The position numbers were made by a program, and so were the translations under genes. Shown here in pieces: positions 35,302 to 48,100 of a stretch of 64,000 nt of DNA. The stretch is from Gordionus sp. m RMFG-2023 (lineage: Eukaryota; Nematomorpha; Gordioida; Chordodea; Parachordodidae), in assembly GCF_954871325.1 (NCBI RefSeq), contig NC_088779.1:21640846-21704845 (forward strand). The letters are read 5' to 3'. The notes under the pieces were generated by a model. It worked only from the letters and a program-made list of their open reading frames with translations, ran no database searches and was not told where the DNA came from. Within the stretch, counting starts at the first letter, position 1; each line of letters begins with the position of its first letter.

Positions 35302-35550
35302 CAGAGACCTTCAAAGGTACCATTTGCACGGCCCAGCACTGGTTTTATATTTTCAGGTCCGGCTCGGATTTTTTAAAAATATATTTTATTTATTTTTAAT
35401 AATGGCGATTTAAAATATTTGGCCTGACTCGGGTATTCTTTGAAACAGACCCGGCCCGGATATTTAAAAAAAAATATAGGCCCTGCCTGGGTATATTAAA
35501 AAAAATATATGGTCCGGCCCGTGTACTCAGGTCGGACCTGCAGGTCTCTG
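35302..35550. repeat. CCGGGCC-family repeat, best-preserved copy
   Basis: The left end is cagagaccttcaaaggtacc then atttgcacggccc. The right end is ggtcggacctgcaggtctctg. The inverted core of the ends is cagagacct and aggtctctg. The inside alternates ggcccgg blocks with A/T tracts. Flanks atataaat and attaaata are similar but not a clean duplication. There is no coding capacity. It is probably a non-autonomous DNA transposon family present in well over ten copies in the window. Confidence 0.65.
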
Positions 35551-35689
35551 ATTAAATATTAAACTCCCACCAAAAAGGGGCTAAATAAGCTTAGTTATAA
35601 AAAAAATGATGAATATTTCCCGGCGCCAGCTTGTCAAAATATTTTTTTAAGCATTAATTTTTACTTAGTTAAATATATATTTTTTTACA

Positions 35690-36362
35690 TAAGGTCAACG
35701 GGTTGGTATTACCGGTCTTAGACTGGGACGTAGTATTGCTAATTACTATGACCTCTTGGCCGATCACATAATCAATCAAAAAGGGAGGAACAAAAAAGAT
35801 GATTCAGAATTGAAATCTAAAATTATGCAGCTACTAGAACATAATAATAGATTGACGATAACAAATATAGTGGAAAATTTACAACCTAATCTCAAAATGA
35901 CTGATTCGGGAATATATAGATGCATTAAATTAATGGGATGGAGCCAGAAAAGGGTTGGAAAAAAGCCCGATAGACGGAATTCCCCCTGATATTATATCAA
36001 TATTCATAAAGAATATTGCTTAAAAATGATGAACATGCCACTTCAAAATATATTCTATTTAGATGAAACAGGCTTCAATTCCCACGTTATTTTCCAATAT
36101 GGATGGACACGTCTGGGTAAGAGGTCTCCGTCAAACTCTCTCCTTCAAAGGGATAAACATATCGGTTTTGTGTACCAAAGGAATTAATAATCTCAAAAAA
36201 TACAGGATTATAGATAGGGCATTTATAGCAATAAAATTTTTAACTTACCTGGATGAATTATCATCCATTTCGCCGTTGAATTCACTCATAATTATGAGTA
36301 AGGCGCATATTCATCGTGCCCATATAATAACTCAAAATTATCTTATTCCCCCCAACTAAGCC
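35690..36362 (+). pseudogene. Tc1/mariner (IS630)-type transposase, broken
   Basis: The first frame (to 35987) is a helix-turn-helix region: GITGLRLGRSIANYYDLLAD, then a second helical unit ending in GIYRCIKLMGWSQKR. After the stop, a stretch near 36040-36130 gives NIFYLDETGFNSHV then GWTRLGKRS, the DDE-domain motif with the first catalytic Asp (DETGFN..V...GW...G). The end (36290-36360) still resembles the conserved AHIHRA..I..Y tract. At least two frame changes and stops separate these pieces. No terminal inverted repeats were found. The gene is a relic. Confidence 0.7.
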
Positions 36363-36940
36363 CCATTGAAAATAAAAATTATCATAATTTGACCTTAAGT
36401 TTTACCCAAAAAGAAATTGTGTATTTTTTTTAACTCATATTGATTATATAAAAAAAAACCTCAGTCATAAAAATACATTTTATAAAGAAATAAATTATTT
36501 TAAATTTTTTAATTAATTGCATATGATTTTTTAATTATTTTTGCAACTAAACTGGATGGGTTTTAATTTAATCGTCAATTTCATAGAATCATCACAATAC
36601 TGTAACTGGTAAAAGATTTATAAATCGTTTATGACAGAAAAAAAGTTTCATATGGCTAAAAATTTTAAATACGTAAAAAAAAATTTTGTGTAATATTACG
36701 AGGAATATTTTTTATATACGTTTAAACATCTTTAATATACTACTTAATCATCTTTATTTTTATCGTATTCGTAAATACATACAACCCTGTAAACAACGAA
36801 ATGATTATTTTATAGTAATATCTTTTGTGTTTATCTATGTTTAATGAGATACTGATAGTGTTTTTATTATTAAGAAATTAACATATTATCATCCATCCAT
36901 ATTGTATTTTTTGTTACCATCTGCCTTCTTTTTAAGTATT

Positions 36941-37200
36941 CAGATTGGCTTTATAGAATGTAAACAAATTTTATCCCGCCTTTTATATCGGGAAGCGGTG
37001 CGATTGGCTGTTAAAAAAAGCACATACATGTTATTTGAAAAAGTATAAAAGAACGGGATCTTTATATGTAAAGATTTAATTTTCAAGTTTATTTTTTGTA
37101 ATCTTTTAAAAGTAATTTGTTACTTCTGATTATATTTGTAATTAATAAAACTCATAATTTTACCTTTAGCTTGTGTAAATAAATTGCAATACTTTTACTT
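36941..37200 (+). promoter_or_regulatory. TATA promoter with CCAAT boxes and poly(A) signal
   Basis: Two inverted CCAAT motifs (attgg in cagattggct at 36941-36950 and cgattggctg at 37001-37010) precede gtataaaag at 37043-37051. An aataaa (37144-37149) lies about 100 bp downstream. Promoter plus poly(A) signal this close together, with no gene, resembles the layout of a solitary LTR, but I could not define its ends. The alternative is a promoter of an unrecognised short transcript. Confidence 0.35.
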
Positions 37201-37271
37201 CTGATTACATGAATATGCAAATAAAGGAAAGAACTAATCCTAGGTATTTTTGTTTGTAATTCTCACCATAG

Positions 37272-38390
37272 GTTAATTCAATGACAAAACTTCCAGGGAT
37301 TCAAACGACCATTAAAAATAAATGAAACTTGGTATGAAGGTTAGATAGATTGCATATTTTACATATAAAAATTGTAATGCTCTAGCTCAAATATATCCCG
37401 AGTTATGGGCCTTCAAAGTTCGATGAGAGCCTTTTCCTCTTTTAAAGAATCTTAAAATACTTAAAAAGTTTTTGGTCTTAAGTATTAAATTTTATATCAT
37501 TTTCCAGCTCTTAAAATTCTCCTTGAGAAAATTCAAAAATTATTTTTAAATATTTTCAATGTCCTTCTAATTCCGATAAAATAAAACAAAAAATTATTTT
37601 GGAAAGTGCACAATTTAAAACGATGAAACTTATGAAATGTATAAATTTAAATTTATTTAGTTTTTTTTTTAAATTTTAGGAATAAATCATAATTAATGTA
37701 TTTTTTAAATAAAAATGTGCATTTTATGTAAATAACCATAAACATTTTTATAAAATTATCATTTCTAACAATAACGTCTATAAATATTTTTTTTTATTTC
37801 TTAAAATTGTAAAAGCTAAATAAAATTGACATTACTATTTTCCCCAATATTTTTTCCTAAATATTTAAATATATTGATAATAAACATATCTGATGAGTTT
37901 CATCGTTTTAAACGTCCTTTATAATTGATTTTATTATTTCTAAATTATAAAAAATATAATTTAAATTCTTATTTCCTCCATAATATTTTCACTTAAATAT
38001 TTAAATGTATTGGTAATAAACATATTTGGCGATGTTCATCGCTTCAAATTCGGCAATTTTCAAAATAATATATTTTTGTTTTAACGGAAATACAACGACA
38101 CTGAATATATTTTAAAATAATTCTTTTTTCTTAAGGAGAATTTTGAGGGCTAAAAATGATATATAATTTGTTACTTCAGACTAAATTTTTAGAGTAATTT
38201 GAGATTAGTTAAAAGAGTAAAAGACGCTCATTGCAATCTGAAGATCCATAACTCTGAATTTATTTGATCTAGAGAATGAAAATTTTGATTTAATACAATC
38301 TATTTTACCTTCATGCAGAATTTCATCATTTTAAAAATGGAAATCACGACATTTCAGTCGATTTATCATGGAATTGCCCCATTCCTTTTC
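37272..38390. mobile_element. 1.1-kb inverted-repeat (fold-back) element
   Basis: The left arm 37272-37650 is the diverged reverse complement of 38020-38390. Anchors are tatgaaggttagatagattg against its mirror near 38306-38325, gagttatgggccttcaaag against its mirror near 38240-38260, and aaaattctccttgagaaaa against its mirror near 38135-38150. The loop holds further repeats of tgatgagtttcatcgtttta. There is no transposase. Arms differ at many positions, so it is old. Confidence 0.75.
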
Positions 38391-39724
38391 TAACAGGGAT
38401 TCGTCATGGAACGACTATTTTGATAATACAACCTCTCCTGCCATGAGCCAGCCATTCTAATTGATATAACAACCCTAATTCTTTCCGCGTGGTATGCTGA
38501 CTATGCGTCTATAAACAGGAATTCCCCAATAACATTAGTTTTACGAGATTTTAAGATTGATATAAATTTTAAAATATTAATAAAGTATAGAGGCAAAAAA
38601 ATTCATTTTGAAATAAGAAAAAATGGTAAGCAAAATTTGAATATTTATACTTATAATATATGGACAAAAATACCCAAATTTTAATATTTTTTTTTAAATG
38701 CTTAAAAAAAGAGGAAGCTTAATAAAAAAAACGCATAATTTCTTCCACACATAGCTATCAATCTTTACTAACAAAAATTATATGACTAGTGACATTTTTT
38801 ACATAAATTTTTGGAAAAAACCCCAATATCAAGTAATGAGGTAATGTACTTTACAATAAGCTATATTAAATAATTGGCAAATATTATTTAATATCAACAT
38901 TTATACAAATTAATATAGAAAATTAATTCCAGGGAAATAATTCTTTGGAAAAAAAATTCCCCATTTTTTAGATTTTAAATAAATATCGCGGAAAATAAAT
39001 CCCAAGAAAAATTCCACTAATTATTTTTTTTTTAAACTTTCCAAAAATACCCCGCTGCTAAAAATAATGAAAATAGTTGTTAAAATTTTTATCCCAGTAA
39101 ATAAATAAATGTTACAATGATTTCAAATGACATTTCCGTTTAAGAAATAATTTCAGACATAACATTCAGTCTTTTCTGAACGTTGAGTATTTATTTCCAA
39201 CTTTTAAATTTTATTTTAAACATTTCAGTTTTAAGCGATTAACAGCTATTTATTTCGAGTTCAATGGACTTTTTAATCTATTCACTCATTGAACTTATTT
39301 TAGTATAGTAAAAGTTTATAAACGATAGAGGATAATTTTTAGATACGGTTAGTAACAACTAGTATCCCCAACTAATACTTATTTGTTAATCCTAGCCTAA
39401 ATAATGCTAAAAAGGTTTTAATTGGGATTTTATTAAGAGGTTAAAAATGATGGAGCATTTTAAGGTTGCATGTAATTACTATACTATAATTAGTAAACCG
39501 TGAAACTATTTTAGGGGGTAGGATTCGATTTTAGAGAGATTTTATTATTTGCTTCCAAATAATCTTCTGTCATAAAGAGGCTGGTGGACTTGCTAGGCCA
39601 AAAAAAATATATATAATACTTACTACTATTTACTTGTCCATTTAAATAATGACGGTTTAAGGCGATCGTGTGATATATTAAATTAAAATTTGATATTATG
39701 TAAATTGAACACATTAAACGTTAT
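38391..39724. other. AT-rich stretch, nothing recognised
   Basis: No supported gene. The minus-strand frame at 39511-39714 has no motif. Confidence 0.4.
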
Positions 39725-40255
39725 TTGTTGATATATATAAATAGATTAATTTACCAAAGAATTCAGTTCATGTTTATTATAAGGAACATATGTTGGTTGT
39801 CATATATGCCGTTTTGTCAAACAAAAGAAAATCAACATTATATTAAACTTTTTATCATGATCAAAGAGATATGTGAGAAGTATGATTTGTTGAAATCTCT
39901 CTATAATGAGAATCCTATAGTTTGAACTATTGTAAGAAGAATGTGTATGCTACCTCTACTAAATCTCCAAGATATAAATGATGTGGCACTTGCCATATAT
40001 TGCAACAATAAATAATCTTCCTATGAATAGATTTTTTTAAACATGGATAAAACCTGGCTTGGTAAAAAAATATATAAAATAAATTAATATTAATTTATTA
40101 TTTAATAGGACAAAATTCAATGTTTCCTCAAGAGATGTGGTCCAGATATGGTACATCTGCAAATAATCACCAAAAGGGCTGGCATTCTGCTTTAAATAAA
40201 TCAGTCAAATCTTCGCATCCAAAAATTGATACAAAATTAAAAAGGTTCAACTAGA
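39725..40255 (+). pseudogene. Mutator-like (MULE) transposase C-terminal remnant
   Basis: A frame at 39725-39922 contains NICWLSYMPFCQTKENQHYI then EKYDLLKSLYNEN. After a stop, RRMCMLPLLNLQDINDVALA follows. After about 140 bp, MFPQEMWSRYGTSANNHQKG and WHSALNKSVKSSHPKI appear. The order (a helix before Y, a LP.L...D...A line, then W..Y....NN...GWH..L......HP) matches the tail of MULE transposases common in invertebrates. It has at least two in-frame stops. The catalytic core was not recognised upstream. Confidence 0.6.
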
Positions 40256-41570
40256 CTTGGGGATGACCTTAAAGAAAACCAACAATAAATATATAACAAA
40301 GAAAAGAATAACAATAATCTTATTAATCAATATAATTTAAAAATTATATATATCAAATTAATGTACAATTATAACACAGAATACAAATTTATAATAAAAT
40401 CAAATCCTAAAACTCAATTAATTTTATTTATAAGTTATATTAAGAAATTGCATAAGTGATTTCTTTTATATTAAGAAATAGCATAAGTGATATTGAGAAA
40501 ATGCATAAGTGAAATATTCTAAATTATTAAAATTAATCTTAAGTAATCATATTTATAAATTTCAGTTATACTAAGAAATTGTTTATCAAATTTGCTATTT
40601 AAATTTTATTAATAGGTATAGCTTTAACATATATAATACATTAATACATAAAATACTCCTAATATAAAATATAATTAAAAACAATGTTTGATATATTCAT
40701 GAATTGCATATCATCTGATATAAGATTTGCTTGATTGAACCTGGATAAAAAATGTAGATGATATTAAAGATTTCTTGCTTGGATTTGATAAAAAATTGCT
40801 TGGAATTATCTAATATATTAAATAAATGCATAAGAATAATTAATATTAAATAAATGCACAATAGAATAATTACCTGCATAATAGAACAATTACGTGCATT
40901 TAAATTCATATGAATGAAAAAATCGTCCATTTTGACCGAAAATGGACCATATGAATCATTTTACGATCAAAATCTTACAATCAAAGGAGGCCCTCCCTTC
41001 ATTATCAAAAGCATTTATTAGTAAAATTATTATAATATTAATTGTAATATATTATATAACTGTCAAATACGTCTATAAAAGTGGCATTTTATCTAATATT
41101 TTATAATCAACGATATATAATAGAGGATTATAAACGCTATGTCTACTTACTTACTTTTTATAAAGAAATCACTTATACTTATTTGGACCTTAAAAAATTT
41201 TTTAGGAATAGGTATGATAATAAAATTTATTGATTAGTCATTTTGAACTCGGCTAAAATTAAATTTGTAAGTTTTCAATAATAAATGATTATATTTATTT
41301 AATTAGGATTATATAATAATTTAAATAAATAATAGTCAATTAAGCTTCAACTGTTAATGCTAAATTAATATTTAGTGAGTATTGATATTCTATTTTTAAC
41401 ACAAAATTTGATTGCAAGCTGACATAGTGAAAATATAATTTATATGTATTAATCTAATCAAATATTCAAAAGCATTCATTTAACAAATATTTAGACAGTC
41501 TTATTAATTTTTAAATAATAAAATAAAATTTATATATTACTTAATAGAATTATAAAAGAATTCGTTCGTT
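40256..41570. other. AT-rich stretch, short local repeats
   Basis: Three tandem pieces of atattaagaaattgcataag and variants occur at 40430-40520. The minus-strand frame at 40697-40930 has no motif. No gene is supported. Confidence 0.4.
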
Positions 41571-41574
41571 CAGT

Positions 41575-41694
41575 GGGCAATCAAAAAAATTTATTTTTAG
41601 TTCAAGGGGTTAAGATTCCATTAAAATTTTTTTTTACTTTAGGGGGATATTCAAATTTTTCATGGGGCTCGAGCCCCTAGTGACGCCACTGTTA
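41575..41694. mobile_element. Small MITE, CAGTGGCGTCACTAGGGG-type end
   Basis: The right end gagcccctagtgacgccactg is a widespread hAT-type terminus. The left end cagtgggcaatc is a decayed counterpart. It is 120 bp with no coding capacity. A related 134-bp element lies at 46067-46200. Confidence 0.5.
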
Positions 41695-41762
41695 GCAACA
41701 CAGTTAATACTCTATATATGTGCCTACTACTATTCCGTTAAGATTAGATCTTTCAAAATAAT

Positions 41763-42067
41763 TGTTGGAATTGTATTAATATCCACATTTATTATTTAAT
41801 AATTATTTCACAATAATTTAAATTTTATTATATGATAAATTACATTTTTATTTTCAAAGATAAATTACATTTTTTATCTTTTTCAACAAAAACAATTTCT
41901 CTTAGAATATCTTTTTTTTAAACATTAATAAAAAAAATAACTAATACAAATTGATATATAAAAAAAATGTTAATATAAAATTTTCACCGATTAAATTTAA
42001 ATACAAATTGATATATAAAAAAATAAATCAATTGCCAATATAAATAAAAATATAATATCGCTCAACA
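41763..42067 (-). repeat. LTR (3' LTR of the minus-strand element)
   Basis: A direct repeat of 44118-44387, with which it shares start, end and most of its length. It contains an internal partial duplication (tacaaattgatatataaaaa occurs twice) that the other LTR lacks. Confidence 0.75.
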
Positions 42068-44117
42068 TATTCAACCTACCACCCTCCAAAGAAATTCGGC
42101 TTATGATTTCCTTGGATAAGTTAAGTGGTAACGTAATTAACATTCATGATTACAAAGCAATACGCCACCCATGTTCAAGGTGCAGTCTTCTTTTTAAAGC
42201 AAACGATGGCTTGGTAAAGTAAAGACAACCCCTAGCTAATTTCCAAACCGGATCGCTTGTGCATGGCATCGGACATCTAGATTCCATTCGAGTAAGGTTT
42301 ATTTTGTCGTGCTTCAGCCAGCAATCCAATTTCTGAGTCGTTGCATGGATCTTGGGGCACGGAATTCTCCTTGAAGTATATCAGGCACAGTATCGGGCTT
42401 CAAGTGAACTTTATCTTGTCTGACCATTTTGGGTTTGTAGGAGTAAGTTGATTCGAGGTCTTTTTTTGTTGTTGAGATTATCTTCTCGAGATCATTCTCT
42501 ACATTACACACTAAGAACGTTTTTTAAATGTTGTTGAAGGTGTGGAGCCACATACGTTCTAGCAGGGGGATCTTATCACAATCCACTACAATGACCTCCA
42601 GTTTATGTGAGTATCCTTCATACTTAACGTTCACATTGGCAAGACCTAATATCTTGATAGCGCTACCGTCATAACCAGTGAGTCTCATGTCCGTCTTACG
42701 TATCGCGGTTATGCCTACAGTCTTAGCTGTCAGCTTTGAAAGTATAGTGTACCTCGTTCCGGTGTCAACCATTACGTTGTACGTGTCATATGTGGCATCC
42801 TTGACCCCCATATTGTACACTTCAAAATTCTGAAGATTATATTTTTTGAGGTCTGTGTTTAAGTCGTCGTCATCATCGATTACTTCAATGTTCATAGCAT
42901 GGTTCGTATTCAATTGACAATCGCGATATTTGTGATCAGAAGATCTATTGTAAGTGTTATTGTCATTTTTGTACTGGTTGGCTCGACGAATATTTCGGAA
43001 AACCATTAATATTTTGAGGGTTGTGTCTGTGCTGATAACGACGGGAATAGTTGGTACGGTTATCACCTCTATAGCAGTCATCCAGTCGATCAGGGCTTTG
43101 ATGATGGTCACAATGATAGTCGTGGCGATAGCCATGGACGTTGTACCCGCTATTGTTGTATCGATCATCGCAGTAGTTATCGTTGCGATTATCAAAACGG
43201 TTGCGGTTATAGTGACAATTATCATAGCTTTGATCAAAACAATTGTCGTGGAATTTGCTGTGCCATCTGTTGAATCGTTTGTCGCAGTCGTTGTCGTAGC
43301 GTATATCGTAACGTTCTTCGAAATGTTGTCCGGGCAATTGTCATTGATGAACTGGGGTTGCTTGATGAGAGATTCACCATGTGCATGAGAGTCCTGAATG
43401 GGTTTTGTTGTTACGTAACTATTTTTGACTCTGTCCATGTGATTAACCTCTTGTACAACAGGTGATTCATTCAAATGAAACAATTTCATCTCGCCCTAGA
43501 TGCCACTTGTCCGCGGTGTCTTCTTCTAGACCTAGATTGTAAATGTCTTCTATAGTTATAGAGCTCTTGACCGCTTTCCTAACATCTTTGGATTTCGAAG
43601 ATACTCTCACTTTCTCAATAATTCTCTGAATGCCATTAAATTTACATTCTTTATTGTGTCGTGCTACGCTTGTGACCCAAGCCGAGAACGCCTCATCCTT
43701 GCCTTGAGTTGCAGCATAAAATAATGATAGTTCATCAGCGTTCTTAGTCTTCGATGGATGTTGTAGCTTGAATTTGCCAAGCAGGGCGATTGGTCCTGGA
43801 AGTCTGCCATAGTGCAAATTGCCCCAATGTTATTGAATTCGTCATCTGGAAGACTTCGGAGAAATATAGCGGCCTTTTCTCCTTTGGAAATCTTGCTGGT
43901 GTCGAAGAAATTCTGCAATTTTTCTATGTAGGCGCTGTCATCGCTACTAAATTTAGGGAAATCTAGCTTGACGAATTCAGTCATATATGTGGAATTGTTC
44001 AAAGCATCCATCATAAGAGCATTATAATCGATAAAAGCGTAAAATAGAATAAATGTACATTGCAAAATCAAGATCAAATTTTGAGATAATACTTACGCAG
44101 AGTTCAGACGTACTCCA

Positions 44118-44387
44118 TGTTGGAATTGTATTAATATCCACATTTAATATTTGATAATTATTTCACATTTTTTATTGATTATCATTTTATTTTTAATCAT
44201 TATCATTTAATTTTTAATCATAATTTATATTTTATTATATGATAAATTACATTTTTTATCTTTTTCAACAAAAACAATTTCTCTTTATATATCTTTTTTT
44301 AAACAATAATAAAAAAAATAACTAATACAAATTGATGTATAAAAAAATCAATTGCCAAAATAAATAATAAAATAACATCGATCAACA
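44118..44387 (-). repeat. LTR (5' LTR of the minus-strand element)
   Basis: A direct repeat of 41763-42067. It lies upstream of the Gag-like part on the minus strand. No certain target-site duplication was found outside the pair. Confidence 0.75.
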
Positions 44388-45108
44388 TTTTCATTATAAT
44401 AAAAAGAGCTATATAGCTGATAATAAAAAATTCTGACACTATAAAATTTTATTTCTCTACAATAAGCTAATACAATATGGCTTTAATTATAAAAAATGTA
44501 AAAAAATAAGTAAGTTATTTTTGAAAATAATAACAATAATAGAAATTTGGAAGAAAAATTAAAAAGGGAAAAACCAAATTAACCTTTTTTATCTGATCTT
44601 GCCAAAGGCTTTCAAAGAGGGACCCAAATTTAGAGTTTTAAAATGCACTTCTAAATAAAAAATCCTTTAATCTCTGAAGATTTTTATAATAATATTTTTT
44701 TATAAAAGATTTTTAGGCATATGTTTCAAAAATAAAATTTCAAATTTTTAAAAAGGATTATAACTTACTTCAAAAAAATCTTCGTTTGTGATTGTGATCT
44801 TCAAAATTTTTTGCTCAAAATATTTTGAGAAAAATATCTTCAAAAAACCTTCAGATATTTTTCAACTCTGCAAAACTTTACAATAGGCGAAGGACACCAC
44901 CTAAAAGTTCCTCCTCCCCCATTATCCTTGATGCGCTTGCTTAGTACTCTTCATATCTTTGATAACAGTTTGCTGGCTAGCTTCAGAAAAAAAAACCCCG
45001 AAATAAATAATATAACTCAAAAATATTAACATATACTAATCATTTTATTTTCGATTAAATAGAGTTTTATTTTGATTGGCCTTATTTTTTAAATTTAGTT
45101 TTAAGATA
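44388..45108. other. AT-rich upstream flank of KDM1A homologue
   Basis: No exon encoding the N-terminus of the demethylase is recognisable. A patch at 44885-44995 is less AT-rich but shows no motif. Confidence 0.4.
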
Positions 45109-48100
45109 ATGATAGATGAATACAACGAGATTGGTTGTGATTTACCTAAATTCAAACTTTCTAACTTGGAGAGATCCATATTTTCTGATTGTACAAAGCG
45201 CCATAAAGAAATTGCTAATTATTTAAAACTCAGAAATAAATTGGTAATAGTTTTTGTTGTTTTCATTATTTTTTTTATATAAAATAGATTGAATTATGGC
45301 TAAAAGATTCTCATATAAGATTAACATTAAGGCGACTTTATTCATTGTTATATCCATACCATAAAAATGAATGGCAATTAGTATCAAATATTCACAATTT
45401 TTTAAAACATTTTTGTTTTATCAATTATGGAGTCCTTCAAGATGAAGATGAAGAAAGTACATTAAGTGAAAATGCAGAAAATGATTCAATTGAGAGTATA
45501 TTCAATATATGAATATTTTTAATATATGAAATTTCCATTTCTATATTTTGTTATTAAAAATTTTATTATTAACTTATTCTTTTATTGCTAGTTATTAAAG
45601 GAAAATATCAATCACCTCCTACAACCAAAATTTCCATGCTGGAGCCTAACTCTTTAGTTGATTACAACACAATAGATTATGTTAAAAGCTCAGAAAGTGT
45701 TAACCAAAGTGATCTAAATATCAATGACAATGATTTTTGTGAAATAATATTTGATGGTTATCATACAAAGGAGAGTTTATTTTCAAATCATATTGATAAT
45801 GAAAGTATTGTACCAAATCCTAATGATTGCAGAGTCCAAAGAATAAAATATCCAACAGTAATTGTGATTGGTGCAGGCTTAGCTGGCTTAATGGCAGCAC
45901 AGACTTTAAAAGAATTGGGATTTGATAAAATTACTCTTTTGGAGGCTAGGGATAGAGTTGGAGGAAGGATATGCACATATAATCATAGAAATTTTTGTGT
46001 TGATTTAGGATGTGATAACTTTTATACTTATGGAACAAATGGTAACATTAAATTACTGGTTATATTAAGGGGTGTCACTAGCTTTTACAATCTCAAGGGG
46101 CTTAAGCAATTTTAAAAAAAATTATTTTCAAACTTTTTTTAGCTAATATTTTAAAAATGCTAAAATAAAATTTCAGCTCCTCTCCCCAATGATGCTACTG
46201 ATTATATTCATTATGGGACTTAATTAATCTATGTACATAATGCAATTTTTATCCTCATCATATGAGTAAAGCAATTAAATTATAAACCTTACCTTTGTAA
46301 TCTATTAAATTTTATTGATGTTTCCCTTTTTAATAAAATTATACACATAATTTATTTTATATAGAGAATCCTTTGTCAATTATTTGCAAGCAGATTGGAG
46401 TAAGTTTAATAGATATTGATCCCAAATGTACAATTTATGAAGGAAGAAATTTAAAGGTGATTATAAAATTGGCCTAATGTCACCATGCCAAATCAATTCA
46501 TGATTGGCCAATTGCTTTTTTTGATAAAGGTTGTAAAGCTAAGGCTTTTTACTTAGCCTTGGTGGGTAGAATGTTTTTATATTTTTAGAAGCCCACCCAT
46601 TGCTCAATCTTTCTTGGCCTCCATTCCATAATTGAGCATCAACTTTAAATATATGTTTTATTAAATTTTTGCTCCATATTGCTCCAGTTCCCAGTTATAA
46701 CTCATTTCCATATTTAATAATGCGATTATGTATAACATTTCTTGCATTGTTTTATAGCTCTAAGGATATTTTACCCTAGTTATAACTTACCCAGCTTTAT
46801 TTACCATTATATATAATTTTGAAATTTATTATTCTAGATTTATTCTCTTTTCTTCGATTATCGACTTTAGTTGATTATGACGTCCCACACTTTTTCCCTC
46901 TTCAAACTATATTTTATTTAATCCGTACATTTTCAGCTGCTTCCCATTTTTAACTTCACTTCTTCATGTCTATTAGGCCAATCCATTAATTTTTGATTTA
47001 TTTCACCCATCAACATTTAAGTTCTCTTTCTCAGGCATTGTTCTTGTTGCCAATCACTCATGTAGTCTACTATTATTGTAGTACAACATAATTAAAGTTG
47101 AAAATTAACATTTTTATTTTTAAATGACTCATTACTTGTATAAACATTTATAACTCACAAGGTATCCAGAGATAAATGTGAATTAATTGAGCAAGAACTT
47201 AAACATTTATTAGGACTTGTGTCCCGTATAACTCAAGAGCAATCAGATGATGATCAAGTTAAGAACTCGGAAGGTCCAAAGGATTTGTCTTCTGATGAAA
47301 TATCTTTGGGAGATGCAGTGGAATTATTAATAAGGTGTTAAAATTTTTTCGGAGGTTTTATGCAAATGTTGTTTTTCATTTTTTTTTGTAATTTATATTT
47401 TATTAAAAAAAATTTTCGTAACCATTTTGAGATATTTAAATAATGAGAACATTCTCAATCACATGACTATCTCAAAGTGGCATTTTTTTGATTTCAGAAA
47501 AAAATCTTTATAAATTATTCGTATATAATTATTGTACTCTTCTTTCTTTCTTTAAATAACAGCTGCAAGGAAAAGTGTGTGAAGGAGAGGCAACTCGTAT
47601 ACTTGCACGAAAAAATATTATATCAAAATCAGCTGATCGCCTGTATAGACGAAGTATTTTTTAATATTTAACATTTATAGATATCTAACCAATAAAATGG
47701 CCAATTCTCTAAAAATGAACATTTATAAATTTATGATATCATGGTTGGTGTTAGCTATAAAAACTGTTATCAATTTTGGTATCAGCTAAAAACAATATCT
47801 GTTTTGTTGTTGGCTAAAAAACTGTTGCTCGCACATTGGTCATTCCATGTCAAATGTGCAAGAAAAATAGGATTTTCGCCTACCTCTTTAAATCTCTATA
47901 AAAATTTGTAGGAACATAATACATGTTCTAGTATTAAAAACGAAATTTTATCTTACTGGCAAATAAATTATCGGAAATAATGGGGGATCAAAGTTACAAT
48001 AATCTGTTTTTTAAACCTTTTTCCAATGTTAAATAATTTGTTTTTAATTAAAAACGAAATTGGTTTTGATAATTAACATAATAATAATGAATTTTTAAAT

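Larger units (their letters stand above)
41763..44387 (-). mobile_element. LTR retroelement fossil (Gypsy-like), broken
   Basis: Flanking direct repeats 41763-42067 and 44118-44387 both begin tgttggaattgtattaatat and end in atcg.tcaaca, as LTRs do (TG...CA). Between them the minus strand carries a Gag-like part (about 43470-44080) and a retroviral-type aspartic protease part with a DTGT active-site motif (about 42530-42860). No reverse transcriptase or integrase is recognisable, so it is a shortened derivative. It carries several breaks. The two LTRs differ in length and in many bases, so the insertion is old. Family assignment as Ty3/Gypsy-like rests on the Gag and protease look only. Confidence 0.75.

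Noticed and set aside
39511-39714. Minus-strand frame of 67 residues
   Set aside because: No motif and no splice context; likely chance.
42954-43388. Plus-strand frame of 144 residues, very rich in Val/Ile
   Set aside because: It is the antisense shadow of the repeat-like coding stretch of the LTR fossil, and its composition follows from a short degenerate repeat.
46042-46115. Continuation of KDM1A exon 3 to the stop at 46113-46115
   Set aside because: The conserved sequence resumes at 46365 in the right phase if the donor at 46042 is used, and the run-on sequence is intron plus a MITE.
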